Origin: Strigops habroptila
Taxonomy: Eukaryota; Chordata; Aves; Psittaciformes; Psittacidae
NCBI RefSeq assembly: GCF_004027225.2
Contig: NC_044289.2
Location: forward strand, 11,387,761-11,451,760
Reading direction: 5' to 3'
DNA: 64,000 nt
Shown: positions 47,601 to 56,292 of the stretch, in pieces
Numbering within the stretch: the first letter of the stretch is position 1
How the letters are laid out: every line of letters begins with the position of its first letter
Translations under genes and position numbers: made by a program
Notes under the pieces: model-generated
Databases searched by the model: none
What the model saw: the letters and a program-made list of their open reading frames with translations, nothing else
What the model was told of the DNA's origin: nothing

Positions 47601-49497
47601 CCACGTCACTTCAGTACTATCCCCCACCCTCTGCGTGAAGCAATCCTGGATGTGTAAGAGAAATCTCATGGACACGGAAAGCTGCGTGAGGGGAAAGGAG
47701 CCAAAGCATTTCTGTTTGCACAGGCTTAGGGGAATAGTGGAGCATCAAATCCCTCGCAAAAGCCAGGCTCTTGCATAAGCATGAGAAACACAATCCCGGT
47801 CTTGTTAAGGAACAGCTACCTGTGTGCACCCTGCCCCACAGAAACACCAGAGCCACATGCTGTGCAGCACTGCACGTTTTGGCAGGGCTATTAAAAAAAG
47901 AACTTAAGATGGGAGGAGCGCCAGCAGAACTCTCCCAAACAGTGTGTCATCCTCACCTCCTCCCCAGCCGCTGCAACCCAAACAATTTGTTTGGATAAGG
48001 CTTTATAGGGAGCCAGTGTTACTTCTCAAGCACACGCTCCACCTTAGGCAGCTTAAAAGATACAAACGCTCCGTCCAAGCTCTATATAAGGATTTACAGA
48101 ATACATCTGTGCAAAATTTGTTGTCTTTGCAGAAACCCGATGCTTGCAGACCACTCGGTTCCCCAGGGAGACCAAGTTGCATTTCATACCAAACATGGTC
48201 AATGCAACTTCCAGATGCTGTCTGCCCCAAAGGTTTGCCCTACTAGTTTGGGCCAGTTCTCAAGCGAGGGATTCATGTGCTTAAGAGCAGGGATAAAGAC
48301 ACCAGATTAAAGTGGATTTGGGCTGGCTGGTCATCGCAGAGAGTAGCTGACAATTACTACAGATGGTCTCTGTGGGAGTTTACCATTCCACAACCAGCCC
48401 CCCAACCCTCTTAGAGGGCAATAGAGCAACTGAATCTTATCTGTCCTGATCTGCCCACCCAGCATTCAGTCCAAAACAAGGCAGTGGGACTGAATGGGGA
48501 TGATTAAATCTAGTTTGGAGAACTAGATTTAATCTAGTTTGGAGAACCCCTGATCTCCTCCTGCAGTTAATCTCAGCAGCTCTTTCAGACTAGCAGAAGA
48601 ATCTATCCTGACTGCACTACCAGCAAGACGGACACACACAGACCCCCAAACAAACAACAGGGAAGGCAGAATCCCAAAATCTCTGCTTCACCCAAAGATC
48701 CCCCATATCTGAGGCTTGAGACATCCAAACTGTTTCAGCGCATTATATATTTAAGAGACTCTTAAACCCTCCATGGTAATGCATCATTTTTCATTCCCAT
48801 ATGGAAGCGAGGAAGGCTTAATACACACAGAAAAACACCAGGGACTGGCACAACCAAACTCAGGTAAGGCTGGAAAGCCTGCCCAGGCACTGTAAGGCAC
48901 TGCACTTATCTAACCCATCGCACATTCACAATAAAAAAGGGATTAGAGGACTTAAGTCCCTGACCAGCGGTTGGAGATCAAAGCTGTAATGGAGAGCGGT
49001 TCATTTCTACCACATACCCTTGGACCCTGTACTGTTCTGACTTGCCAGCCCTGATTGCAGAAGGGCAGGACGAGGCTCACCAGCGCATGGGGGACAGAAG
49101 AGACAGGCGAGGGAGCTAGAGACAGGGCAAGAGGTTTACCCGGGGCACGACCGGGCCGGGACACCGCTGCTTCGGCACCAAACGGAGGAAGCAGCGTGAG
49201 AGCCAGGAAGGAGGCAGGGAACCGGAGGAATGGGAACTGCCCTGCTGCCATTACCCGCTTTGCCCCCCTGCGCCGGAGAAGGGCGAACGCGTGGGGGCAG
49301 TTCCGCTCGAGCGGGACCCCCGGCCGAGCCCCCCGGCACCGGAGCACCCATCCCTGGCGGGGCACGCAGACAGGAGAGACCCGACCCTCTCCCCTTCCCG
49401 TCCCGGCGGGACTCACCGACTCGGCGGCAGCGGCGCGCAGGAGGAGGCCGAGCAGCAGGGCGGCGCGGAGCACCGGCGAGGCGCGGGGCAGCGGCAT
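32472..49497 (-). CDS. SDC4: SDC4, syndecan-4 (complete)
   Basis: Five minus-strand exons join in phase: 49417-49497, 35254-35395, 34274-34326, 33850-34033 and 32472-32623, giving 203 residues (human 198). Syndecan-4 is a type I membrane heparan-sulfate proteoglycan. It acts with integrins at focal adhesions and binds growth factors through its sugar chains. Visible parts: a signal peptide (residues 1 to about 24), an acidic ectodomain with glycosaminoglycan-type Ser-Gly sites at Ser44, Ser71 and Ser73 (the last two in TSGSGDY), an NSS N-glycosylation sequon near the membrane, a transmembrane helix at about 152-175 with a GxxxG dimer motif at G158/G162, and a cytoplasmic tail. The tail is [10 protein letters not shown], then the variable region [14 protein letters not shown] (PIP2 and PKC-alpha binding), then the PDZ ligand EFYA, identical to human syndecan-4 as I know it. 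The frame is intact. The ATG at 49497 was chosen over the in-frame one at 49548 because the hydrophobic signal follows it directly. Confidence 0.97.
32624..33849 (-). other. SDC4 intron 4
   Basis: A 1.2-kb intron with consensus ends (GTAATA donor, CCCCAG acceptor on the minus strand). No repeats or other genes were recognised. Confidence 0.6.
33850..34033 (-). CDS. SDC4: SDC4 exon 4: membrane-proximal ectodomain
   Basis: Encodes 61 residues from [13 protein letters not shown] through the basic patch EGKKKN to [19 protein letters not shown] just outside the membrane is a shared syndecan motif and a known shedding neighbourhood. NSS is a possible N-glycosylation site. Confidence 0.95.
34274..34326 (-). 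CDS. SDC4: SDC4 exon 3: short acidic ectodomain exon
   Basis: A 53-nt exon encoding [17 protein letters not shown], with acceptor CTCTTTGCAG and donor GTAGGT on the minus strand. The first two bases complete the aspartate of the SGSGD attachment motif begun in exon 2. Confidence 0.93.
34327..35253 (-). other. SDC4 intron 2
   Basis: A 0.9-kb intron with donor GTAAGT. It contains a 21-bp tandem duplication around GAGATGCAATCTTAAAA at about 34508-34548. Nothing else was seen. Confidence 0.6.
35254..35395 (-). CDS. SDC4: SDC4 exon 2: glycosaminoglycan attachment region
   Basis: Encodes [29 protein letters not shown] and [13 protein letters not shown]: three Ser-Gly sites flanked by acidic residues, as needed for heparan-sulfate priming. 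Acceptor TTTACAG, donor GTAAGT. It opens in phase 0 and closes in phase 1. Confidence 0.95.
39165..39192. repeat. Perfect 11-bp inverted repeat with 6-nt loop
   Basis: AAGTTTATAAC at 39165-39175 and its exact reverse complement at 39182-39192 surround the loop TTTGGT. It lies in SDC4 intron 1, just after a minus-strand AATAAA word. It could form a stem in DNA or in the intron RNA. Confidence 0.7.
39966..40280 (-). mobile_element. CR1 LINE fragment, 3' end with remnant of ORF2 C-terminus
   Basis: On the plus strand it begins CCATAGAATGGTTTGGA, the reverse complement of the CR1 3' terminus, so the element lies on the minus strand. The minus strand still reads through the ORF2 C-terminal tail from about 40277 to 40008, with the typical CR1 words [20 protein letters not shown] and [12 protein letters not shown]. 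It is 5'-truncated like nearly all CR1 copies. It sits inside SDC4 intron 1 in the same orientation as the gene. Confidence 0.92.
46443..46518. repeat. Diverged tandem duplication, period about 42 bp
   Basis: A segment starting CCCCGAACTTCCGCCCCA and ending GTGCACTTG is followed by a diverged copy starting CCCTGAACTTCCACCCCA and ending GTACACTTG. A short spacer TTCAATGCA lies between them. It is located in SDC4 intron 1. Confidence 0.7.
48502..48547. repeat. 24-bp tandem duplication that forms a 14-bp perfect hairpin
   Basis: GATTAAATCTAGTT (48502-48515) and AACTAGATTTAATC (48521-48534) are exact inverted repeats around the loop TGGAG. The same bases also form a direct repeat: 48502-48523 recurs at 48526-48547 with one mismatch. 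It lies in SDC4 intron 1, about 0.9 kb from exon 1. Confidence 0.8.
49417..49497 (-). CDS. SDC4: SDC4 exon 1: signal peptide
   Basis: 27 codons from ATG at 49497: [20 protein letters not shown], then RAAAAES, with expected cleavage around AAA|E. Donor GTGAGT, phase 0. Confidence 0.93.
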
Positions 49498-49581
49498 GGC
49501 GGGGCCGGGCGAGGCGGAGCACGAACGGAGCGCTGCGGCCACAGGCACAACGAGCTCTGACCGCCGCCCGCCGCCGCCGCG

Positions 49582-49587
49582 CTTATA
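49582..49587 (-). promoter_or_regulatory. SDC4: TATA-like box of SDC4
   Basis: TATAAG on the minus strand lies 85 bp upstream of the ATG within a GC-rich context. It predicts a start site near 49555 and a 5' UTR of about 60 nt. The position is plausible, but transcription start data are not available here. Confidence 0.5.
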
Positions 49588-49736
49588 GGGATGGTGCAGC
49601 CCCCGGTGGGCGGAGCGCCCCCCCCCGCCCCGCCGGGAATGCCCGCGGCCCCCGCCCCGCCCCGGCCCCGGCTGGGTGTGGGGGGGAAAGACGCGGCGGA
49701 AAGGAGGGAAAAGGGGCGAAAGGGAAAGAGACTTGT

Positions 49737-50024
49737 TATAAGGGCGTATAGGGACAGGACAAGGAGAATGGCGTTAACCTGCCAGAGGGGAGATTGAGAT
49801 GAGCTCTTAGGCAGAAGCTCTTCCCTGTGAGGGTGCTGAGGCGCTGGCACAGGGTGCCCAGAGAAGCTGTGGCTGCCCCATCCCTGGCAGTGTTCAAGGC
49901 CAGGTTGGACACAGGGGCTTGGAGCAACCTGCTCTAGTGGAAGGTGTCCCTGCCTGTGGCAGGGGGTTGGAACTGGATGACGTTTAAGATCCCTTCCAAC
50001 CGAAACCAGTCTGGGATTCTACGA
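49737..50024 (+). mobile_element. CR1 LINE fragment, 3' end, plus orientation
   Basis: On the plus strand it runs through the typical CR1 3' segment, including CTGGCAGTGTTCAAGGCCAG and TTGGACACAGGGGCTTGGAG, and ends GGGATTCTACG, one unit of the CR1 ATTCTRTG tail. It is 5'-truncated. It is nearly identical over about 250 bp to the copy at 55072-55692, which lies in the opposite orientation. It starts about 150 bp upstream of the SDC4 TATA-like box. Confidence 0.92.
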
Positions 50025-50152
50025 AAGGGAAAGGGTGAAAAAGAGGGAGCACGTGGGAAGAAAGAGGGGAAGGGGGAAGGGGGAAGAAAAAAAAGGAGGG
50101 AGAGAGAGAAAGCGAGGGGGAAGTGGAAAGCAAGGGGGCAGAAAGAAAGTGG
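50025..50152 (+). repeat. Polypurine low-complexity tract abutting the CR1 3' end
   Basis: About 125 bp of A/G-rich sequence (GGGAAAGGG, GGGGGAAG and GAGAGAGAAAG units) begins directly at the CR1 tail. It may be the original target or a later expansion. Confidence 0.75.
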
Positions 50153-52775
50153 GTGGCTTTCACAGCGTTCCACAAGTGACAGTCTCACATTCACACCAAA
50201 CCGAGAACCACTCGGGCTCTGGTGTCACCGCTGGTTATCGGGGGTGTTACATCACTCGGGTCTTGACAGAGGTGGAAAATGAAACCACTTCATCTGTCTT
50301 CTCTGAAAGCGGCAAGTGCGAAAACCCCACAGAGATAAAGAAGGGAAAAAACCATCTCCACAGTACAACTATTTTAGTTTTCTTCTCTCATTAATGACTT
50401 TTCCTGACCATTGGAATTTGCCTGAAACATCCACTACAGCCCCTTCACAATCTGAGGAACACCCCAACTACCACACTGGTACCCACCGTGTCAGGCCCTC
50501 GTTCATGCTGCAGTCACATCAGTTTGCAATTTGGGCTCTTGTTCGTAGGGAGTATTTCCTTAATGGGAAAGCAATGTACAGCCTGCAAAGGAGGTGAGCC
50601 ATGATCCCACCTGACAGGTAGGGATGGATGCTGGATACAAACTCTGACCCAGCACTACAAAGCTCTCCCAAAAGAACTTCCAGCCCTCCCCCTGCCTCAC
50701 GTTAGCATGCCAGCCCTCAAGCCAAAAAGATCCCTAAGGTGAAGCAGCCTTCCCAACTGCCTGTTCCTTTGGGAATGAAGAGGTACAGGGGGTGTGAGCT
50801 GCAGTCAAGAGGTCGTCTTGATGTTTGTTAGGACCATGCCTGCACATTTGAGCGCTGGCAGGAGAATCTCTGAACTGGCTGTGGAGCTGGTTGGCATAAT
50901 ACAAAGTGACAAGGAGAGGTGCTCAGAGCTTTAAAATAAGATCTGCAGACAGCAGGCATCCAGGTGAAGGTAGGAGCCAGCCTGGAGGAGGCTGTGGTGG
51001 AGCCTCCTCTAGCACATGACCCTCTGTGCTAAGGACAGTGATGTACCACTAACCCTCTGGTTCACCTCAGCATCCAGGGCCACCAAGGACACATGGGAGG
51101 GATCTCTGCTGTTACAACTTTCCTTATGACCCTCACTTCATCACATAGAGAAACTGATGCAAATCACTCCTGGTGCAGCCAGGGAGTCGAGCCCAGTGAG
51201 TCTCCAGCTCTAGAGACCCAGCAGAGGTGGGCAGCAGAAGATGGAGAGGAACAAGGGCACATGGGCTGCGTTGAATATGCAAAGACTGGTCCACACCATG
51301 GCAACATCTGCCAGACAGGATACAGCAGCACAAGGTGGCCAGAATCACTCCACTCCTCCCTAACCCCCTAAATGGCACCGGTATTTGTGTGCATGTGGCC
51401 GTGACCCCTCTACACCCCCTTCCAGGTAAAGCAACCACCATAAAGATGCTTTGAAAACCATCTCTCTATTGCGGGTACGAACACTGCTAACTTGCTGCTT
51501 CACTTCCTCTCCAAACAAGCACATTATACCATGCTCCTCCTGGTTGTCTCACCGCTCAACACACACCAAAAAGTCCCCCTGCATGGCACAGGACAGCATT
51601 TTCCCCACCTAGGGACCTTCTGCTTTAGCAGAACAGAGAGGGGCCAGTCTCCCTACCTGGCCCAGGGACATGCAGATTGTCCATCAAAGTCACACTGCAC
51701 ACATAGTCCTTCCAGCAAATGGAAGGAAATCTTGGGCTTCTGGAAACAAAAAGTTAAACTCAACCCTCAGGTACTTTCCAACTCTGAGAACAAATTTACG
51801 TGACTTTACCAATGACATTTTGAAAGCGCATTGAATAGATCTACCTCCCTCACACACACACACACACACACACATACACACACACACACACACACAGAGA
51901 GAAGCTTTCTGCCACTGTATCTTAAGAGAATTCATATGAAAGGAAATGCAGCCACAAAAGTCATAATATGGTTCTGTAAACACAAAACGTAAAATAGCCT
52001 CATTTTGCTTCATTTGCCCTTCAAATGTCCCCTCTCGAAATGCTGACATTCTCCTCTCTCTGGAATCATGCAGAAAAGTCGTGGGTGTATGACACACACC
52101 GAGAGCAACAGGACAAATAGGCCCAGAGACAAAAAGTGCACAAGTGGAATGGACTTTCCTGTAACCTCACTTTAAGCAAGAGAAGCAGAATTACAATAAA
52201 ACACATGTAAAGCCACAGATTTGTTCTAGGTGATGAATTTTCACATTCAAGGTGTGTCAGTTCCTTTCTCCATTTAAAAATACAGTTGGCAGAGATCTAA
52301 CACAGCCTGGCCACCATTGTTCCCAACAGCGTTCAGCAGTTACTTAATTATTGCATTGAAAATAAAAATAAAGACCTGCCACATGACCCAAACATACTGG
52401 AAGCGGAATGGAGTCCAAATACAATGCGTTGGGAGGGTGAGGGGAATCACATTTTTACATGACACATCAAGAAATGTCTTGAGAAGGCCACATGCAGAGC
52501 TCTTCAGGCAATTCTAAATCAGAAATGCTACTGCACTAAGCCAGGAAAGAGATTCTTCAGCCAAGCTCAGCACAGATCCTACAGGCAAAAACGAGCTTAG
52601 AGCAGGATTCTCAAGCACAAGAAACCTTAAGTAGAGTTTTAATACATCTTAACTCCACTGGGTACACTGAGCTCTTTGGGAAAACACCTGCACACTGCAT
52701 GGGTGGAGGAAGAGGAGCGGCTGAAAACTCTGAGCTCATATTTTGAGCTCCTTAAGGCCAAGCTATTCTGGAAAT
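50153..52775. other. Intergenic DNA between the divergent genes SDC4 and SYS1 (SDC4 side)
   Basis: No gene recognised on either strand. It contains the (CA)n microsatellite at 51851-51896. The base composition is ordinary, with no CpG island. Confidence 0.5.
51851..51896 (+). repeat. (CA)n microsatellite
   Basis: Twenty-three CA dinucleotides broken by one CATA interruption. Probably length-variable between individuals. Confidence 0.95.
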
Positions 52776-52838
52776 CATAGAATCATAGAATGGTTCGGGT
52801 TGGAAGGGACCTTAAGATCACCTAGCCTTACTGTCCCT
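52776..52838 (-). mobile_element. Short CR1 3'-terminal fragment
   Basis: AATCATAGAATCATAGAATGG followed by TTCGGGTTGGAAGGGACCTT is the reverse complement of a CR1 3' end with two tail units. Only about 60 bp survive, so this is a strongly 5'-truncated insertion on the minus strand. Confidence 0.85.
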
Positions 52839-55050
52839 TTAGCAAAGGTTACCTTAGCACAAATCCTACCTGTCTGGCAAAAGGGAAACGAACCCCAGGA
52901 AAGGTCAGTTCAGACAGCACTGCCCTTTAGACACCAGCTGGTAAAATATGGATCACCTACATAAACAGCTTCCTGTTTTCCTCCTTCCCAAGGAGGAAAA
53001 ACAATACCATCCTCTACAGCTATTTCTTATGGAAAGAATCCCTGGCTAAATAGGGCATTATTTTTCCACACTCCTTATAAAGAAGTGACCACGGTAGTTG
53101 CGTGTGACCTGCGTACATTCCCGGGGATCTGCTACGTCCTGGGCATATCGCCACTTCTCCTTCCACCTGCTGCTCCTCACGACACGCAGATGTCACTCAC
53201 ACAACAGGCTAAAAAGGGACATTCTAACCAGAAGCCAGGTCAGCAGCATGATCTCTGTGTTTCACCATCCTTTTCCCCTTCAACACGTCTTTCCTCCACA
53301 GCCATCTCCCACTTTCCTTTGAACTAAAGAGGAAGTGAAGTCAAATTGAGTTCTCCTACTTAATTCCCCAATGTTTGCTTTCCAAGTCCACTTCAAACCC
53401 TTCCCACGGAGCAGGGCTGTGGGGCGAGGATCCCTGTCAGGAGAACACCCCCTCTTCCAGGAGAAGGACACGGTCCCCTCAGTGGGATCAGCCTGGAGGG
53501 GAGGGACAGCCTAATCCATGCCACATGCCCTCATGAAGTCAGCCAGGAAATGAACTCAGGAACCGGGCTGCAGCTGAGTCGCAGCACAAACGTCTTGGTG
53601 CCACAGCGCTTCACCGTGTCCATCCTGGCACACTGCAGGAGGGAGCCTGGACTCAAGCAGAGCGGAGCTGCCCTCAATTGGCAGCAACCAAGCAGGGAGG
53701 AGTCTCTAATTTGGAAGGAATTTGAGTCAGTGCCTCCCGGAACACCAGCTCCTACCCTGTGACCCCAGGGACTGTTGGATAAACCAGAAATATTGTTGCT
53801 GATGTCTTTGGAAAGACACCCAGCAATTAATCAACAGTCCTACCTCACACCAGCTTGAGAGTTTTAGTATCTATGACTAAACTAGCAAAATGTTTTGCTG
53901 GCAAAGGGAAGTCAGTCCTATAAAGCTTGAAAAGGAAAGAAGAAGAGAAAAGTAGTTTCTAAGTTGTGGTTTGCACGTCTCGGAGAGCCAAGCACACCAC
54001 ATTTCAAGAAAAGATACCAATTTCTACCCAGAATTAACAGAGGAAGTGTTGAGGCTCACAGTTCATGCTTAGCAATGTGCTGGCAGCAGACAGCCCTCCC
54101 AGGGCTGGGATTTTCCCAATGTTCAGTTCTGTGCTGACTAAGGCCGAAAGCTTCTGCAAAGACAAATTCTCCGAAGGCCCAAGTGAGAACTCAGCAGCAG
54201 TGCCCCACATCCATCACACGCAGCCTCCACCTTGCACAATCCTTTCTAGGAGGAGCAGGTCTGGAAACAGAGAGGAAAATGTGTCAAACCTGCCTTCGCA
54301 CATGACATCCACAGAATAAGGAAGGAAAAACACGCAGCAGAGTGGCATAGGGAACTTCCCATATGGGAACATGGAAAAACGTCATGAATGTCAGAGATCA
54401 TAATCTGAGTTCCCATAGCTAGAAGTATTCCACACCCACAAGTGATGTGAGTCTACAACCTCCCATAAAAGCTAGGTTCCCTTTTTGCCCTCCTCCTCTC
54501 TTTTCCAGGTGACCGAGCTCTGTGGCAACTCCCACAACCATCGGAGCACCTCAGGGGTGCTGCCTCTCCTTTTTCCAGCTCCCTTGTCCCATGAAGCCTT
54601 GAGGATTTTAGCATTCAGGTAGCCACAATTCTCACATCAGAAGCCAAGTGAGCAGAACAGCTTACTTGAAGCCACTAACACAATGTCCAGCAGCCAAGAG
54701 CAGATCACAGAGCGGCAGAGCTGAGAAGGAGGGACTCTGGCACCTGGCCATTTCATGAGGCATAAAAAGAAGAAACCACCACGTACCAGAAGAAACCTCC
54801 CAAAAGAAGCCAAGCCCTACATGTGACCAGCGGAATAACAGAAAGATGCCACCAGTGTGTACCAGAACTTGTAACAACATCTTGGTGTTCTACAGCCTAA
54901 ATTAAAACAAGTATGCCTCGGCAGCAACTACCAGCAGTCTCAGCACCTACGGGAAGTGGCCTGAAGATGAAAGCAATATATCCCAGAACAATCATTGCTC
55001 GTATGTTCAGTACCTGTGTCTTTCTAGCAAGGGCTGCTCAGACAAACTAT
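52839..55050. other. Intergenic DNA between CR1 copies, SYS1 side
   Basis: No coding exon, RNA gene or repeat was recognised in this 2.2-kb stretch. Confidence 0.5.
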
Positions 55051-55071
55051 TGAATAATAGAATCATCATAG

Positions 55072-55692
55072 AATTGAATATCGAATAATAGAATCATAGA
55101 GTGGTTTCAGTTGGAAGGGACTTTAAAGATCATACAGGTCCAACCCCCCACCACGGGCAGGGACACCTTCCACTAGAGCAGGTTGCTCCAAGCCCCTGTG
55201 TCCAACCTGGCCTTGAACACTGCCAGGGATGGAGCAGCCACAGCTTCTCTGGGCACCCTGTGCCAGCGCCTCAGCACCCTCACAGGGAAGAGCTTCTGCC
55301 TAAGAGCTCATCTCAATCTCCCCTCTGGCGGGTTAAAGCCATTCCCCTTGTCCTGTCCCTACAGGCCCTTGCCCAAAGCCCTCTCCAGGTTTCCTGTAGC
55401 CCCTTTAGGCACTGGAGCTGCTCTAAGGTCTCCTCTTAAGGAGCCTTCTCTTCTCCAGGCTGCCCCAGCCCAGCTCTCTCAGCCTGGCTCCAGAGCAGAG
55501 CTGCTCCAGCCCTCGCAGCAGCTCCGTGGCCTCCTCTGGCCTCGCTCCAACAGCTCCACGTCCCTCTTGTGCTGTTGCCCCGGAGCTGGATGCAGGATGC
55601 AGGGGGGGTCTCCCCAGAGCACAGCAGAGGGGCAGGATCCCCTCCCTGACCTGCTGCTCACGCTCCTATTGACGCAGCCCGGGAGCCACTGA
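55072..55692 (-). mobile_element. CR1 LINE fragment, about 0.6 kb, minus orientation
   Basis: On the plus strand it begins AATAATAGAATCATAGAGTGG, the reverse complement of a CR1 tail, and continues through the CR1 3' region to about 55692 (TATTGACGCAGCCCGGGAGC). A ragged ATTCTAT-type tail extends back to about 55050. The long plus-strand frame across it is only the antisense of CR1. It ends about 100 bp before the SYS1 CpG island. Confidence 0.92.
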
Positions 55693-56063
55693 AACAAACC
55701 CACCTCGGCACCGTGCAGGAGATGGGCAAAGCCCAGCGCCCGCCAGCATCAGCTGCTGACAAAACCCGCTGCTGACAAACTCCTGTCTAACAAACCAAAG
55801 TCGCGCCGTGTCCCCCGCCGCAGCCGCCCCCCGCTCTGCGCTCACGGGTGACACCTCAGCCGCTGCCGGTGGTCCAGGGCTCCTCCGGGCCGCGTTAACC
55901 GGCGGGCTCGGCTCCCCGGCGCTTCCCTGCCGTGCAGCGAGGGCGGGAGCAGCGGCACCCCGGCTCGGACCCCCCTTCCCCCGCCGCAGAACCGGCCCGC
56001 TGCCCGCCGGGGGTCACGGTCAGGGCCGGGGGTAGGGGGGGCAACCTCGGAAAGCCCTCCACC

Positions 56064-56080
56064 GCGCTAGGGGGCGCTGC
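56064..56080 (+). promoter_or_regulatory. CTCF-like site upstream of SYS1
   Basis: GCGCTAGGGGGCGCTGC closely matches the core of the CTCF consensus (AGGGGGCGCT). It lies about 50 bp upstream of the SYS1 start codon, in the CpG island between SYS1 and the divergent SDC4. Motif match only. Confidence 0.4.
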
Positions 56081-56130
56081 CGGGCGGCGGCGGAGACCGC
56101 CACTTCCGGACGCGCCGGGGCGGGCGGGCG

Positions 56131-56292
56131 ATGGCGGCGCAGTTCCGCAGCTACGTGTGGGACCCGGCGCTGATCGTGGCGCAGATGGTGCTGCTGCAGG
56201 CGGGGTACTACAGCTCGCTCGGGCTCTGGCTCGCCCTCCTCGGCACCCTGGGCAGGACCGGGCCCTCCCTACACCAGGTCTTCAGCGACGAG
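56131..56292 (+). CDS. SYS1: SYS1 exon 1
   Basis: 54 codons from ATG: MAAQFRSYVWDPALIVAQMV, first transmembrane helix and VFSDE. Donor GTGAGG, phase 0. This N-terminal exon is the least conserved part of the protein. Confidence 0.95.

Larger units (their letters stand above)
35396..49416 (-). other. SDC4 intron 1 (14 kb)
   Basis: A long first intron, as in other vertebrates. Its contents are one CR1 fragment (39966-40280), a perfect 11-bp hairpin (39165-39192), a diverged ~42-bp direct repeat (46443-46518) and a repeat/hairpin cluster at 48502-48547. No coding exon on either strand could be supported. Confidence 0.6.
49130..49720. promoter_or_regulatory. SDC4: CpG island over SDC4 exon 1
   Basis: GC- and CpG-dense DNA spans SDC4 exon 1 and its upstream flank. 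GC boxes such as CCGCCC lie upstream of the start on the minus strand. A CR1 copy begins just beyond its right edge. Confidence 0.75.

Noticed and set aside
55183-55692. Plus-strand open frame of 169 codons
   Set aside because: It is the antisense of a CR1 fragment; the same peptide recurs at the copy near 49.8 kb.
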